From an uncultured Oscillospiraceae bacterium (lineage in GTDB: Bacteria > Bacillota > Clostridia > Oscillospirales > Ruminococcaceae), in assembly GCA_900546885.1 (NCBI GenBank), contig UREN01000024.1, positions 1 to 27,868 of the forward strand: a stretch of DNA of 27,868 nt, read 5' to 3'. Position numbers and translations under genes: made by a program. Shown piece after piece: positions 6,170 to 14,655 of this stretch. The notes below the pieces were generated by a model. The model was not told where the DNA came from. It was given only the letters and a program-made list of their open reading frames with translations, and ran no database searches. Each line of letters begins with the position of its first letter. Position 1 is the first letter of the stretch.

Positions 6170-7699
6170 TCAGAAATTGGCATACAGGAAGCTGACGGCG
6201 CCCGTCAGATACCCGTTGTTGAATAAAAAGCCCAGAAAGATAAGCCCGGCAAAAGCATAATAGCACAGCCAGCGCCAGCCGCCCAGCCCCAGCAGCACAG
6301 GAGTGGCCTCGCCCTGCACGCTGCGGCGCGAAAAGCGGCGCACGGCGTCCAGCGCACAGCACACAGCAAAACTGAATGCAAGGAAGGCCGCAAAGGCTGC
6401 GGCCAGCAACGGCTTTGCATTGAAGCCGGCCAGGATGATGCCCCACACCTGCGCCAGCACCTCACCGGGCGAGCCGCCCGCAAACTGCGCCGTCAGCACA
6501 TACAGGGCGTCCTGCACGCTGGCCGCGCGGAAGAACACCCATGCGGTATGCACCAGAAGAAAGGTGAACAGGCACTGCCACACGCTGGCAAGCTTTCCGT
6601 CGCGCCGGATGGGAAGCAGGGCGTAGGCCTTTGCGCGCACAGGCTCCAGCACGGCGCCCGCCACCTGATACAGCCCGTGCAGAAGGCCCCAGATAAGAAA
6701 TGTGAGGCCCGTGCCGTGCCACAGGCCAGACACGGCAAAGGTTGCCAAAAGGTTTATATATTTGCGCGCCGTGCCCTTGCGGTTGCCGCCCAGGGGAATG
6801 TAGACATAATCCCGCAGCCAGGCCGACAGCGACATGTGCCAGCGCCGCCAGAACTCTTTGATAGAGCGCGAGAAATAGGGTGTGTTGAAGTTCTGGGGCA
6901 GCTCCAGCCCCAGAACGCGCGCACAGCCCTGCGCCAGCATGGAATAGCCGGAAAAATCGAAATAGAGCTGGAAGGTGTACGCCAGCGCCCCCACTGCCAG
7001 CACAGGGCCGGAATAGGCGCGCACATCGCCCCACACGCCGTTTGCCAGAATGGCCAGCAGGTCTGCCACGCACACTTTGGCCAGCAGGCCTTGCGCCATC
7101 AGCACAAGGCCCGAAACGGCCTTGTCTGCGTCAAAGCGGCGCGGTGTTTGCAGCTGCGGCAGAAAGCTGCCCGCCCGCGTGATGGGCCCGGAGGAGATGA
7201 AACCAAAAAAGCTTGTGAACAGGCAAAAGTGCACCGCGCTTTGCGGCACGGGGCACATTTCCCGGTATACGTCCACGGCACAGCCAATGGCCTGCAGGGT
7301 GAAAAAGCTGATGCCAAGCGGCAGCACCAGCGAAAAGCGCTGCGCCGAGGCGGAAAGGCCCAAGGCCTCCAGCGCCTGCAGCGCGCCTTGCGCCATAGGC
7401 AGCCCGGCCAGGGCGGCGCCCAGCGCCTTCAGGCCCACCAGCAGGCCAAGGTTCAGCCCCACGGCAAGCCACAGCCTGCGCCTGCGCGCGCTGCCTGCAG
7501 CGCGCGCCATCCAGCGCACGGCGGCATAGGTGGCCAGGCTGTCCAAAACCAGCACCGGCAGCCACACCGGCGTGGCAAAGGCGTAGAACAGCCAGCTTGC
7601 CGCCAGAAGCACGGCATTCTGATATTTTTTCGGCACAAGGAAATAAGCCCCCGCACAAAGGGGGAAAAATGCAAAGAAGGAGAGTGTGTTGAAGCTCAA
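6170..7699 (-). CDS. MBOAT family O-acyltransferase (AlgI/DltB-like)
   Basis: This 509-residue polytopic membrane enzyme opens with FNTLSFFAFFPL, the typical AlgI-like N-terminus. It carries the diagnostic blocks YFDFSGYS (about 246-253), FWRRWHMSLSAWLRDYVYIPLGGN (283-306, with H288) and the membrane-embedded catalytic His in GLWHGTG (H328). MBOAT proteins pass an acyl group, normally acetyl, from a cytosolic donor across the membrane to an exported glycan via a periplasmic or extracellular partner. The start is TTG 7699, with AAAGGGG nine bases upstream; the longer frame upstream lacks family similarity. It heads the minus-strand operon under its own promoter. Substrate is not shown; O-acetylation of the adjacent surface glycan is inferred. 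Confidence 0.95.
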   Translation of the reverse strand: MSFNTLSFFAFFPLCAGAYFLVPKKYQNAVLLAASWLFYAFATPVWLPVLVLDSLATYAAVRWMARAAGSARRRRLWLAVGLNLGLLVGLKALGAALAGLPMAQGALQALEALGLSASAQRFSLVLPLGISFFTLQAIGCAVDVYREMCPVPQSAVHFCLFTSFFGFISSGPITRAGSFLPQLQTPRRFDADKAVSGLVLMAQGLLAKVCVADLLAILANGVWGDVRAYSGPVLAVGALAYTFQLYFDFSGYSMLAQGCARVLGLELPQNFNTPYFSRSIKEFWRRWHMSLSAWLRDYVYIPLGGNRKGTARKYINLLATFAVSGLWHGTGLTFLIWGLLHGLYQVAGAVLEPVRAKAYALLPIRRDGKLASVWQCLFTFLLVHTAWVFFRAASVQDALYVLTAQFAGGSPGEVLAQVWGIILAGFNAKPLLAAAFAAFLAFSFAVCCALDAVRRFSRRSVQGEATPVLLGLGGWRWLCYYAFAGLIFLGFLFNNGYLTGAVSFLYANF

Positions 7700-7779
7700 A
7701 GCACGGTGCCCCTTTTCTTTCGGATGTTTTGCGCCCGGCGCAGCCCGCGGCCGGGCAGCTGGCACAAAATACTTTTACA

Positions 7780-7808
7780 ATTATAAAGGCGGGCGGCTTT
7801 TTTGTAAA
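7780..7808 (-). promoter_or_regulatory. sigma-A promoter of the MBOAT operon
   Basis: On the minus strand TTTACA (7803-7808), a 17-base spacer and a perfect TATAAT (7780-7785) lie about 80 bases upstream of the MBOAT start. It points away from the LegB promoter 54 bases to the right, forming a divergent control region. Confidence 0.82.
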
Positions 7809-7821
7809 GGAAAAGCCGCCC
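7791..7821. promoter_or_regulatory. inverted repeat over the MBOAT promoter, candidate operator
   Basis: Perfect 11-bp arms GGGCGGCTTTT (7791-7801) and AAAAGCCGCCC (7811-7821) flank a 9-base loop. The repeat covers the -35 and most of the spacer of the minus-strand promoter and ends 41 bases before the -35 of the LegB promoter. A terminator is unlikely because no gene ends here and no outer T-run follows. A protein operator controlling the divergent pair is the best reading, unproven. Confidence 0.5.
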
Positions 7822-7861
7822 GCGCCCGGCCGCAAAAGGCGGCGGGCCGCGCCCCTTTCGG

Positions 7862-7890
7862 TTGATATTTGGGCCGTTTTGTATTATACT
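7862..7890 (+). promoter_or_regulatory. sigma-A promoter of the nonulosonate operon
   Basis: TTGATA (7862-7867), exactly 17 bases, then TATACT (7885-7890). Transcription would begin near 7897, giving a leader of about 50 bases with a small GC hairpin before the GGAGAGAGG ribosome site of legB. Confidence 0.85.
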
Positions 7891-7946
7891 GTTCTGTGTC
7901 TGTATGCAAATAAACGGCCCGCGCCGCGGGCGAAGGAGAGAGGCAA

Positions 7947-8930
7947 ATGGCCCAGACCGTGATGGTGACAGGTGCAGACGGCTTTATTGGAAGCCACCTC
8001 ACCGAAGAGCTTGTGAAAAAGGGCGAGAAGGTAAAAGCTTTCTGCTATTACAATTCGTTTGGCAAATGGGGCTGGCTGGATACGCTGCCCCAAGATATCA
8101 AAAATGAGATTGAAGTGTTTATGGGCGATATCCGCGACCCGAACGGCGTGCGCACGGCCATGAAAGGGCAGGACGTGGTGTACCACCTGGCGGCGCTGAT
8201 TGCCATTCCCTTCAGCTATCACTCGCCGGACAGCTATGTGGATACGAACATCAAGGGCACGCTGAACGTGCTGAACGCCGCGCGCGACGTGGGCACAAAG
8301 CGCCTGCTGGTCACCTCTACCAGCGAGGTGTACGGCACGGCCCAGTATGTGCCCATTGACGAAAAGCACCCCTTCCAGGGGCAAAGCCCCTATTCTGCCA
8401 CCAAAATTGGCGCGGACAGGCTTGCCGAGAGCTTCTACCGCTCGTTTGGCCTGCCTGTCACCATTGTGCGCCCGTTCAACACCTACGGGCCGCGCCAGTC
8501 GGGGCGGGCGGTGATTCCCACCATTATTACGCAGCTGCTCAGCGGCGCGCAGGAGATTAAACTGGGCAGCCTGGAATCTTCGCGCGATTTCAACTATGTG
8601 AAGGACACGGCGGCCGGGTTTATGGCCATTGCCGCCTGCGACAAGGCCATTGGGGAAGAAATCAACATTGCCACAGGCAAAGACATCTCGATTGGCCAGC
8701 TTGCCGAAGAGCTCATCCGTCAGATAAACCCCGCCGCCCGCGTGGTGTGCGATGCCCAGCGCGTGCGCCCGGAAAACAGCGAAGTGTGGCGGCTGTGCGG
8801 CAGCGCGGAAAAACTGCGCGCCCTGACGGGCTGGCAGCCGGCTTACACCTTTGAACAGGGCCTTGCCGAGACGGTGGAGTGGATTCGCGGGCATATGGAT
8901 TCGTTCCGCACGGGTGCATACGTTTTGTAA
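7947..8930 (+). CDS. legB: NAD-dependent sugar-nucleotide 4,6-dehydratase, LegB type
   Basis: This 327-residue extended short-chain dehydrogenase has the NAD-binding motif GADGFIGSH (9-17), STSE (124-127) and the catalytic Y149-S-A-T-K153. Its opening and the SFGKWGWLD stretch fit LegB, which in the legionaminate pathway of Campylobacter turns GDP-GlcNAc into the 4-keto-6-deoxy sugar. LegB, LegC, PtmE, LegI, LegG and LegF all lie in the same operon, which supports this over a generic epimerase. ATG 7947 has GGAGAGAGG at good spacing and is the first gene after the promoter. All catalytic residues are intact. Whether the nucleotide is GDP or UDP cannot be read from sequence; GDP is inferred from the PtmE homologue. 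Confidence 0.92.
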   Translation: MAQTVMVTGADGFIGSHLTEELVKKGEKVKAFCYYNSFGKWGWLDTLPQDIKNEIEVFMGDIRDPNGVRTAMKGQDVVYHLAALIAIPFSYHSPDSYVDTNIKGTLNVLNAARDVGTKRLLVTSTSEVYGTAQYVPIDEKHPFQGQSPYSATKIGADRLAESFYRSFGLPVTIVRPFNTYGPRQSGRAVIPTIITQLLSGAQEIKLGSLESSRDFNYVKDTAAGFMAIAACDKAIGEEINIATGKDISIGQLAEELIRQINPAARVVCDAQRVRPENSEVWRLCGSAEKLRALTGWQPAYTFEQGLAETVEWIRGHMDSFRTGAYVL

Positions 8931-8967
8931 TTGAAATGACAAATTATACAAATTGGAGAGAACTTGA

Positions 8968-10635
8968 ATGCAGCACACAGCCATAGACGGAACCGCCAAA
9001 AAGCGCCGCGCAGCCCTTTGGGCGCTGTGTACGGCGCTGGCTGTGCTGTGTGCGGTGGCTGTGACGTATTATTGGCGCGTGTTTTACGCATATACGGCCG
9101 TTCCGGCTGTGCCCCTTGCGCTGTGCGCGGCTGCGCTTGCGCTGTGCGGCGCCGTGGTCGTTTGGGCCTGCGTCTACCTGTGCCGCAGCTTTGCCGCGCG
9201 CGCGGCGCTGGCCATTCTGCTGTGCGGGGCGCTGTTCTGCTTTGCAAACCCGCCCATGCAGGCGCCGGACGAGAGCACGCATTTTCTGCGCGCCAACGCC
9301 ATCAGCATGGGCCGCTTTGATTTCGACTATGACAGGCCCTACCCGGCCGATGTAAACGCGCTGATAGAGGCGTTTCCCGGCTCGTATGTGAACGCGAACA
9401 CCACCTTCTGGCTGGAGCACGATGAGGCCGGCCAGCTGATGGGGGGCGGCTCCAGCGCAAATTATGCCATTAAGCAGTTTGCCGACGGCACGCGCACCGG
9501 CATTGCGGACGGGTTTGCCCGCTATGCGGCCCTGTGCGAAAGCGGCGACGCGCCCGGCGTGGCCGAACCACAGATGTTCCAGGTGCTGCCGTATCTGCCG
9601 CAGGCGCTGTGCATGGCGGCAGCGCGGCTGCTGGGGTTTGGGGCACTGGGGCAGCTGTATGCCGGGCGCCTTGCCAACCTGGCCGTGTATACGGTGCTGT
9701 GCTGGCTGGCGCTGAAAAACTGCCGGCGCTACCAAACCGTGTTTCTGGCGGTGATGCTTTTGCCGCTGAGCCTGTTTATTGCAGCCAGCGCCAATTATGA
9801 CGCAGTGGTGCTGGGCTGTTATTACCTGGCAGCCAGCTATTACTGCAAAGACGAAATTACAGACAGGGACATTGCGGTGTTTGCCGCGGCGTTCCTTCTG
9901 ATGAACGCCATCAAGCCATACATCAACCTTTTGTGGCTGGCTTTGCCGCTTATTTTGCCCAAAAAGGCGTGGAAATCCCGCTTTCGAAAATGGCAGGTGG
10001 CGGCTGTGCTGCTGGTTGTGGCGGTGCTGGCCGTCACCAAGCTGGTAGATTGGTATGGCACGGCACTGCGCTATGATTACCCGCCGGTAGAGAGATATTT
10101 GGGCGACACGGTGAACCAGGTGGAACAGCTGAAATTTGTGCTGGCAAACCTGCCGCGCACCTTTATGGTGTTTGTGGGCTCGCTGTACGAGCGCGGCTTG
10201 TTTTTGGGCGAGCTTGGCACCTTTGGCGCCATGGACCTCTCCATCCCGGTGGTGCAGCTGTTCAGCGTGCTGGCGCTGTGCCTTGGCGCGGCGCTGGCCG
10301 TGCATGAAAAAAGCAGCCTGACGCCCAAAAGCGCAGTGGGGCTTTTGGGGCTGGCCGTGTTCTATGTGTTCGGCGTGATGGCAGCGCAGTATATCACCTA
10401 TACGCCGGTGGGCCTGCCCCATGTGGCGGGCGTGCAGGCGCGGTATCTGCTGCCTGCATTTCTGATGCTGTTTGTGCTGGTGGCCGCGCTGTTAAGCCAT
10501 GTGCTGGCGCCTGCCCGCGCAGGCGGGCGCCGCGCCGAGGGGCTGGCGCTTTCCGAATGCGGGGCAGTGGCGGCCATCAGCGCCGTGCTTTTGTTCCAGC
10601 ACTATTTCGTGGGGCCTGTGTGCCTGGTGCCGTAA
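8968..10635 (+). CDS. DUF2142 polytopic membrane protein
   Basis: This 555-residue protein has a first hydrophobic helix at about 17-35 and many more after it, roughly a dozen in all. The motif APDESTHFLRA (residues 99-109), just after the third helix, is the hallmark DE..H...R block of DUF2142. That family of predicted GT-C-like membrane proteins is found in surface-polysaccharide loci. In GT-C enzymes an acidic pair in the first outer loop is the catalytic or metal site, so D101/E102 are likely functional. ATG 8968 follows GGAGAG by eight bases, 37 bases after legB. It may transfer a polyprenyl-linked sugar, or polymerise the glycan, on the outer face of the membrane; the exact activity is unknown. 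Confidence 0.88.
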   Translation: MQHTAIDGTAKKRRAALWALCTALAVLCAVAVTYYWRVFYAYTAVPAVPLALCAAALALCGAVVVWACVYLCRSFAARAALAILLCGALFCFANPPMQAPDESTHFLRANAISMGRFDFDYDRPYPADVNALIEAFPGSYVNANTTFWLEHDEAGQLMGGGSSANYAIKQFADGTRTGIADGFARYAALCESGDAPGVAEPQMFQVLPYLPQALCMAAARLLGFGALGQLYAGRLANLAVYTVLCWLALKNCRRYQTVFLAVMLLPLSLFIAASANYDAVVLGCYYLAASYYCKDEITDRDIAVFAAAFLLMNAIKPYINLLWLALPLILPKKAWKSRFRKWQVAAVLLVVAVLAVTKLVDWYGTALRYDYPPVERYLGDTVNQVEQLKFVLANLPRTFMVFVGSLYERGLFLGELGTFGAMDLSIPVVQLFSVLALCLGAALAVHEKSSLTPKSAVGLLGLAVFYVFGVMAAQYITYTPVGLPHVAGVQARYLLPAFLMLFVLVAALLSHVLAPARAGGRRAEGLALSECGAVAAISAVLLFQHYFVGPVCLVP

Positions 10636-10702
10636 GGCGCGCAGCGTCCCGTTCCGCGGCGCTGTGCGCGGCGAAGAAACCAACGCAGAGAGGATGAACG
10701 CT

Positions 10703-12742
10703 TTGACGGCTTTTCTGGAATGCCTTGCCACGTTCTTCGCCGTGTGTGTGTTAAGCGTGTTTGCGGCAAAAAAGTGGAAGGTGCCTGCGGGCGCCGCGCC
10801 CTTTGCCGTGCTGTGCGGCACGGTGCTGTGGTATTCGGCCATGGCCTGCATCAACCAGCTGATGCCTGCGGGCATTTTGTGGTTTGGCATGGTCATCGCG
10901 GCGCTGTGCTGGCTTTGGCTGCGCCGCAGGCAGCTGAATTTCCGGGCGCTTGTCACCCCGGCCACCGTGTTTTTTGTGGTGGCGGGCGTGGCTGTGATTG
11001 CCCTGCTGGCGGTGCGCCAGCCCGTGTTCACCCAGTGGGACGAATTCAGCTTCTGGGGCCTGGCGCCCAAGGTGGTAAAAAGCACCGGCCAGCTTTACAC
11101 CTATAACCCCGGCGAAATGCGCGTAACCACCTATGTGCCCGGCCTTATTATGCTGGACGAGGCGTTTCAGTTTCTGGGCACACAGTTTGTGCAGTGGAAG
11201 GTGTTTGCGGCATACGACATTCTGATGTTTGCCGTGTTTGCGGCCGGGCTCTCTGTGCTGGAGCGCAAGCACTGGCACATTGCCGTGCCCACGGCGGCCG
11301 TAATGTGCCTGCTGCCGTTTTTGATGACGATGTACTTCCGCGAGATTAACATGGTGACGGTGTACATCAGCGCCTATGCAGATTTGCCCATGGGCCTTTT
11401 GTTCGGCGCGCCGCTGGCGCTGTATTTTTCGCAGGAGGAAAAGACGCCCGCCATTTTGTGGACGTGTGTGATGGGCGTGGCCTTTGTAAGCATTACCAAA
11501 GACACAGGCTTTGCCCTGGCCCTTGTGGCGGCGGCCATTCTGTGCTTTGACCTTATTTTTGTGCAGGCCAAAAACAGCGTGCGCCTTACAGGACGGGTGG
11601 GCGGCCTGGCCGCGAAATGGACGTATTCGGCCTGCCTGATGCTGGCCCCGCTTGCCACCTATTTTGGCTGGGCTCAGCACATGGCCATGACGCTGGGCGT
11701 CAGCCGTTCGAATTTGGGCGGCGACCGAAACATGAGCCCGGTGCAGCTTCTGGCCACCGGGCTGGGCGAGCTGTTTGGCATCAACCGCACCGAGCGCTTT
11801 TCCCGCGTGATGGGCGAGATGTGGCAGGCGTTTTACTCCACAAAGCTCACCATGTTCAATGTGGGCAGCCAGCAGGGCGGCGTGGGCCGCATTGTCAACG
11901 GCTCGGGCGCCGTGGTGGTGGCGCTTATTCTGGCCATTCTGCTGGGGGCTTTTCTGCTGGAAAAGGGCCGCAGGCGCCGGGGCATTGCCTGGTTTTCCCT
12001 GTGGAGCACGCTGGGCTTTGCCGCGTATTATATCTTCATTGGCTTCACCTATGTGTATGTGTTCTCGGAAGCTGCCGAAATGACGGATTACAACCGCTAT
12101 ATCTACCCCTACTACACGGGCTGGCTGCTGGCGGCGCTTGCCATTTTTGCGGCCGCATTGCGGCGCGCAAAGCCCGGCGCGCTGATGCACTGGGCGCTGC
12201 TGGCGCTGACGGCGGTGTGCGCCTGGCGCGTGGCCACCTTTGTGCCCGCAGAGCTGACGGTGCTGAACGATTTGACGGGCGCACTTTCCGAGCGCACGAA
12301 GAACACCGAAAGCGTAGAGCAGGCCAAGGCCCTGCTTACCGAAGAGGACAGGGTGTTCTATATTGCCATGCCGGACAACGGCATCAGCTGGTTTGTGGAC
12401 AGCTTCGATTTCTACCCCGAGGTGCATGTGGATTACAGCTTTGGCGGCGGGAACTGGATGGATACCACCCTTACGCGCAGCATTGACCTGCCGGCCAATT
12501 TTACGGACGAGCAGGTGGAGTATTTCCTCTCGCACCCGCTGACGCCGGAGACCGTGTGCGAGTACATCGACCAGACGGGCTGCACGGCCATTTTCATCCG
12601 CAAGCTGGACGGCGCGTTTAAAGAGCAATACGGCCATCTGTTCTCGGACGGCCTGGAGGGCGACTGGCAGCTGTACCGCATTGTCAAGGATGAGAGCGGC
12701 ATGACCTTTGTGCCTGTGCCGGAAGGGGGCAAGATCGTATGA
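10703..12742 (+). CDS. GT-C-like polytopic membrane protein with C-terminal outer domain
   Basis: The 679-residue product has about a dozen membrane helices in the first 530 residues, then a soluble region of about 140 residues with strands such as DRVFYIAMPDNGISWFVDSFDFYPEV. After the third helix comes FTQWDEFSFWGLAPKVV (109-125), whose D113/E114 sit where GT-C glycosyltransferases keep their catalytic acid. I do not recognise a named family. The start is probably TTG 10703, because GAGAGG lies nine bases before it; the in-frame ATG 10694 directly abuts that site and leaves no spacing. It overlaps the next gene by four bases (ATGA). The position between a DUF2142 gene and the pathway genes suggests glycan assembly at the membrane. 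Confidence 0.82.
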   Translation: MTAFLECLATFFAVCVLSVFAAKKWKVPAGAAPFAVLCGTVLWYSAMACINQLMPAGILWFGMVIAALCWLWLRRRQLNFRALVTPATVFFVVAGVAVIALLAVRQPVFTQWDEFSFWGLAPKVVKSTGQLYTYNPGEMRVTTYVPGLIMLDEAFQFLGTQFVQWKVFAAYDILMFAVFAAGLSVLERKHWHIAVPTAAVMCLLPFLMTMYFREINMVTVYISAYADLPMGLLFGAPLALYFSQEEKTPAILWTCVMGVAFVSITKDTGFALALVAAAILCFDLIFVQAKNSVRLTGRVGGLAAKWTYSACLMLAPLATYFGWAQHMAMTLGVSRSNLGGDRNMSPVQLLATGLGELFGINRTERFSRVMGEMWQAFYSTKLTMFNVGSQQGGVGRIVNGSGAVVVALILAILLGAFLLEKGRRRRGIAWFSLWSTLGFAAYYIFIGFTYVYVFSEAAEMTDYNRYIYPYYTGWLLAALAIFAAALRRAKPGALMHWALLALTAVCAWRVATFVPAELTVLNDLTGALSERTKNTESVEQAKALLTEEDRVFYIAMPDNGISWFVDSFDFYPEVHVDYSFGGGNWMDTTLTRSIDLPANFTDEQVEYFLSHPLTPETVCEYIDQTGCTAIFIRKLDGAFKEQYGHLFSDGLEGDWQLYRIVKDESGMTFVPVPEGGKIV

Positions 12743-13395
12743 CGAAGCTGAAAAGGCTGATGCATGGCGCCCTTGCCAGTGAAAAAAGGCTGATTGCCCT
12801 GTGCTATGCGCTGTTTTTTGCCGCCAGCGTGCTGGTGTGCCTTGCCAGTTTTGCCGAGGATGCCTTTCAGCGCGCGGTGGGCAATGTGGTGCCCGCGCAG
12901 CTGGATGTGAACGGCTTTGCCCTCACCGACATGCAGCAGGAACAGCCCGGTGTTTTCACCTCTACTTCGCCGGACCCGCGCATGGTGCTGGAGCCTTCGC
13001 CCGCCTATGTGCGCACCGTGACGGTGGACTGCACCTTCAGCAAAGACCCGGGCGAATTCTGCATTTTTTACAAAACCTCGCCCCAGCAGACGGAATATGA
13101 CGCCACCCGCCGCGCCTGGGGCTACCGCCAGGCGGACGGAACCTATTCCTTCACCCTGCCGAAGGGCCGCATCTATGGCCTGCGGCTGGACCCTGGCATT
13201 TTTACAAACCTCACCTTTGAGGTGAACAGCATCACCATCAACGCGCCGCGCAGCTTTTTCTCCTGGTTTGCGCCCACACCCGTCTGGGTGCTGGGGCAGG
13301 CGGTGGTGCCGCTTTTGATGGCGGCTGTGGCAAAAAACGTACGCGGGCTGTGGGCGCGGCTGGCCGCCCTGCGCAAAGCGGGGCCGGGCGCATGA
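12739..13395 (+). CDS. membrane protein of unknown function
   Basis: I do not recognise this 218-residue protein. A basic N-terminus is followed by a membrane helix (about 18-38), an outer region of about 145 residues rich in beta-prone sequence (VRTVTVDCTFS..., YGLRLDPGIFTNLTFEVNSITI), a second helix (about 182-200) and a basic cytosolic tail. The topology suggests both ends inside and a beta-sandwich-like domain outside. The start overlaps the GT-C-like gene by four bases (ATGA), implying translational coupling and perhaps a complex with it. It may be an accessory subunit for the preceding membrane glycosyltransferase. No catalytic motif is visible. Confidence 0.8.
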   Translation: MTKLKRLMHGALASEKRLIALCYALFFAASVLVCLASFAEDAFQRAVGNVVPAQLDVNGFALTDMQQEQPGVFTSTSPDPRMVLEPSPAYVRTVTVDCTFSKDPGEFCIFYKTSPQQTEYDATRRAWGYRQADGTYSFTLPKGRIYGLRLDPGIFTNLTFEVNSITINAPRSFFSWFAPTPVWVLGQAVVPLLMAAVAKNVRGLWARLAALRKAGPGA

Positions 13396-13443
13396 AAAAG
13401 CCCCGGCCGCGGCCGGCCGGGCGATAAGATATAAGGGAAAGAG

Positions 13444-14622
13444 ATGCACAAAACCATGACAGAGAAGAAATTTATTCCGCTGAGCGTGCCGAATTTTTGC
13501 GGCAACGAAAAGGCCTATGTGAACGACGCAGTGGTGAGCGAGTGGGTGTCCACAGGTGGCAGCCTTGTGCCGAAGTTCGAGCAGGCCGTGGCATCCTATG
13601 TGGGCATGCCCGGCGCGGTGGCCTGCAACTCCGGCACGTCCGGCCTGCACCTTGCCATGATGATGGCGGGCGTGGGCCGTGGCGACGAGGTGCTGGTGCC
13701 CACGCTGACTTTTATTGCGGCGGTGAACCCCGTGCGCTATGCCGGGGCCGAGCCCATCTTTATCGGCTGCGGCGACAGCCTGTGCATCTGCCCCACTTTG
13801 GTGGAGGAATATCTGGCGCAAAATGCCGAGCTGCGCGACGGCCAATGCTTCAACAAGCGCACGGGCGCGCACATCAGGGCCATGGTGGTGGTGCATGTGT
13901 TCGGCAACATGGCCGCCATGCCCGAGCTGATGCGCGTGGCAAAGAAATACGGCCTTACGGTGATAGAGGACGCCACCGAGGCGCTGGGCACGAAATATAC
14001 CGAGGGCGAGTATGCGGGCAGAATGGCCGGCACCATCGGCGACATTGGTGTGTACAGCTTTAACGGCAACAAAATCATCACCACCGGCTCTGGCGGCATG
14101 GTGGTGTCGAACCATTCGGATTGGCTGGAACATGCGCGCCACCTCTCTACGCAGGCCAAATCGGACGAGCTGAACTATCTGCACGACGAGGTGGGCTACA
14201 ACTACCGCCTGACGAACCTGCAGGCCGCGCTGGGCCTGGCACAGATGGAGCAGCTGGAAAGCTTTATTGCCCATAAAAATGCCATGTACCATTTCTATTT
14301 CGAACGGCTGAACGGCAAGCATGGCTATGGCATCATGCCGTTCCGCGCGGGCGTGCGCTCGAACAAATGGTTCTACAGCCTGTATGTGTCCGACGAGTGC
14401 CCGCTGCGCCGCGACGATGTCATCCGCGCGCTTGCCGCAGAGAAAATTCAAACGCGGCCTATCTGGGGCCTCATTCAAGACCAGGCCGATTACCCGAAAA
14501 ACGAACACTACGGCGAAGCGCTGGCACGCCATTACCTGGCGCGCATTGTGAACCTGCCGTGTTCTACCAGCCTGACACAAGAAGACGCCCAGCGCGTGGT
14601 GGACACACTGCTGGCGCTGTAA
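13444..14622 (+). CDS. legC: PLP-dependent aminotransferase, LegC type
   Basis: This 392-residue DegT/DnrJ/EryC1-family enzyme installs the 4-amino group on the keto-sugar nucleotide made by LegB. It shows the phosphate-cup SGTSGLH (63-69), the acidic partner of the pyridine nitrogen in VIEDATEA (D176) and the Schiff-base lysine in SFNGNK (K210), followed by TTGSGGM. The opening IPLSVPNFCGNE and the EWVSTGGS stretch are typical of LegC. ATG 13444 has AAGGG six bases upstream; a second ATG at 13456 is less likely. The 48 bases before it contain a GC-rich hairpin without a T-run. The cytosolic product would be the 4-amino-4,6-dideoxy sugar that LegH normally acetylates. Confidence 0.93.
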   Translation: MHKTMTEKKFIPLSVPNFCGNEKAYVNDAVVSEWVSTGGSLVPKFEQAVASYVGMPGAVACNSGTSGLHLAMMMAGVGRGDEVLVPTLTFIAAVNPVRYAGAEPIFIGCGDSLCICPTLVEEYLAQNAELRDGQCFNKRTGAHIRAMVVVHVFGNMAAMPELMRVAKKYGLTVIEDATEALGTKYTEGEYAGRMAGTIGDIGVYSFNGNKIITTGSGGMVVSNHSDWLEHARHLSTQAKSDELNYLHDEVGYNYRLTNLQAALGLAQMEQLESFIAHKNAMYHFYFERLNGKHGYGIMPFRAGVRSNKWFYSLYVSDECPLRRDDVIRALAAEKIQTRPIWGLIQDQADYPKNEHYGEALARHYLARIVNLPCSTSLTQEDAQRVVDTLLAL

Positions 14623-14655
14623 GGGGCAAACGCGGGCGGAAAGGTGGCGAGCGCG

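Noticed and set aside
7791..7821. Terminator between the divergent operons
   Set aside because: No gene ends here and no T-run follows either arm on the outside; the repeat overlaps a promoter.
10751..12637. A 628-codon open frame on the minus strand
   Set aside because: It is antisense to the GT-C-like gene, basic and low-complexity, without ribosome site or promoter.
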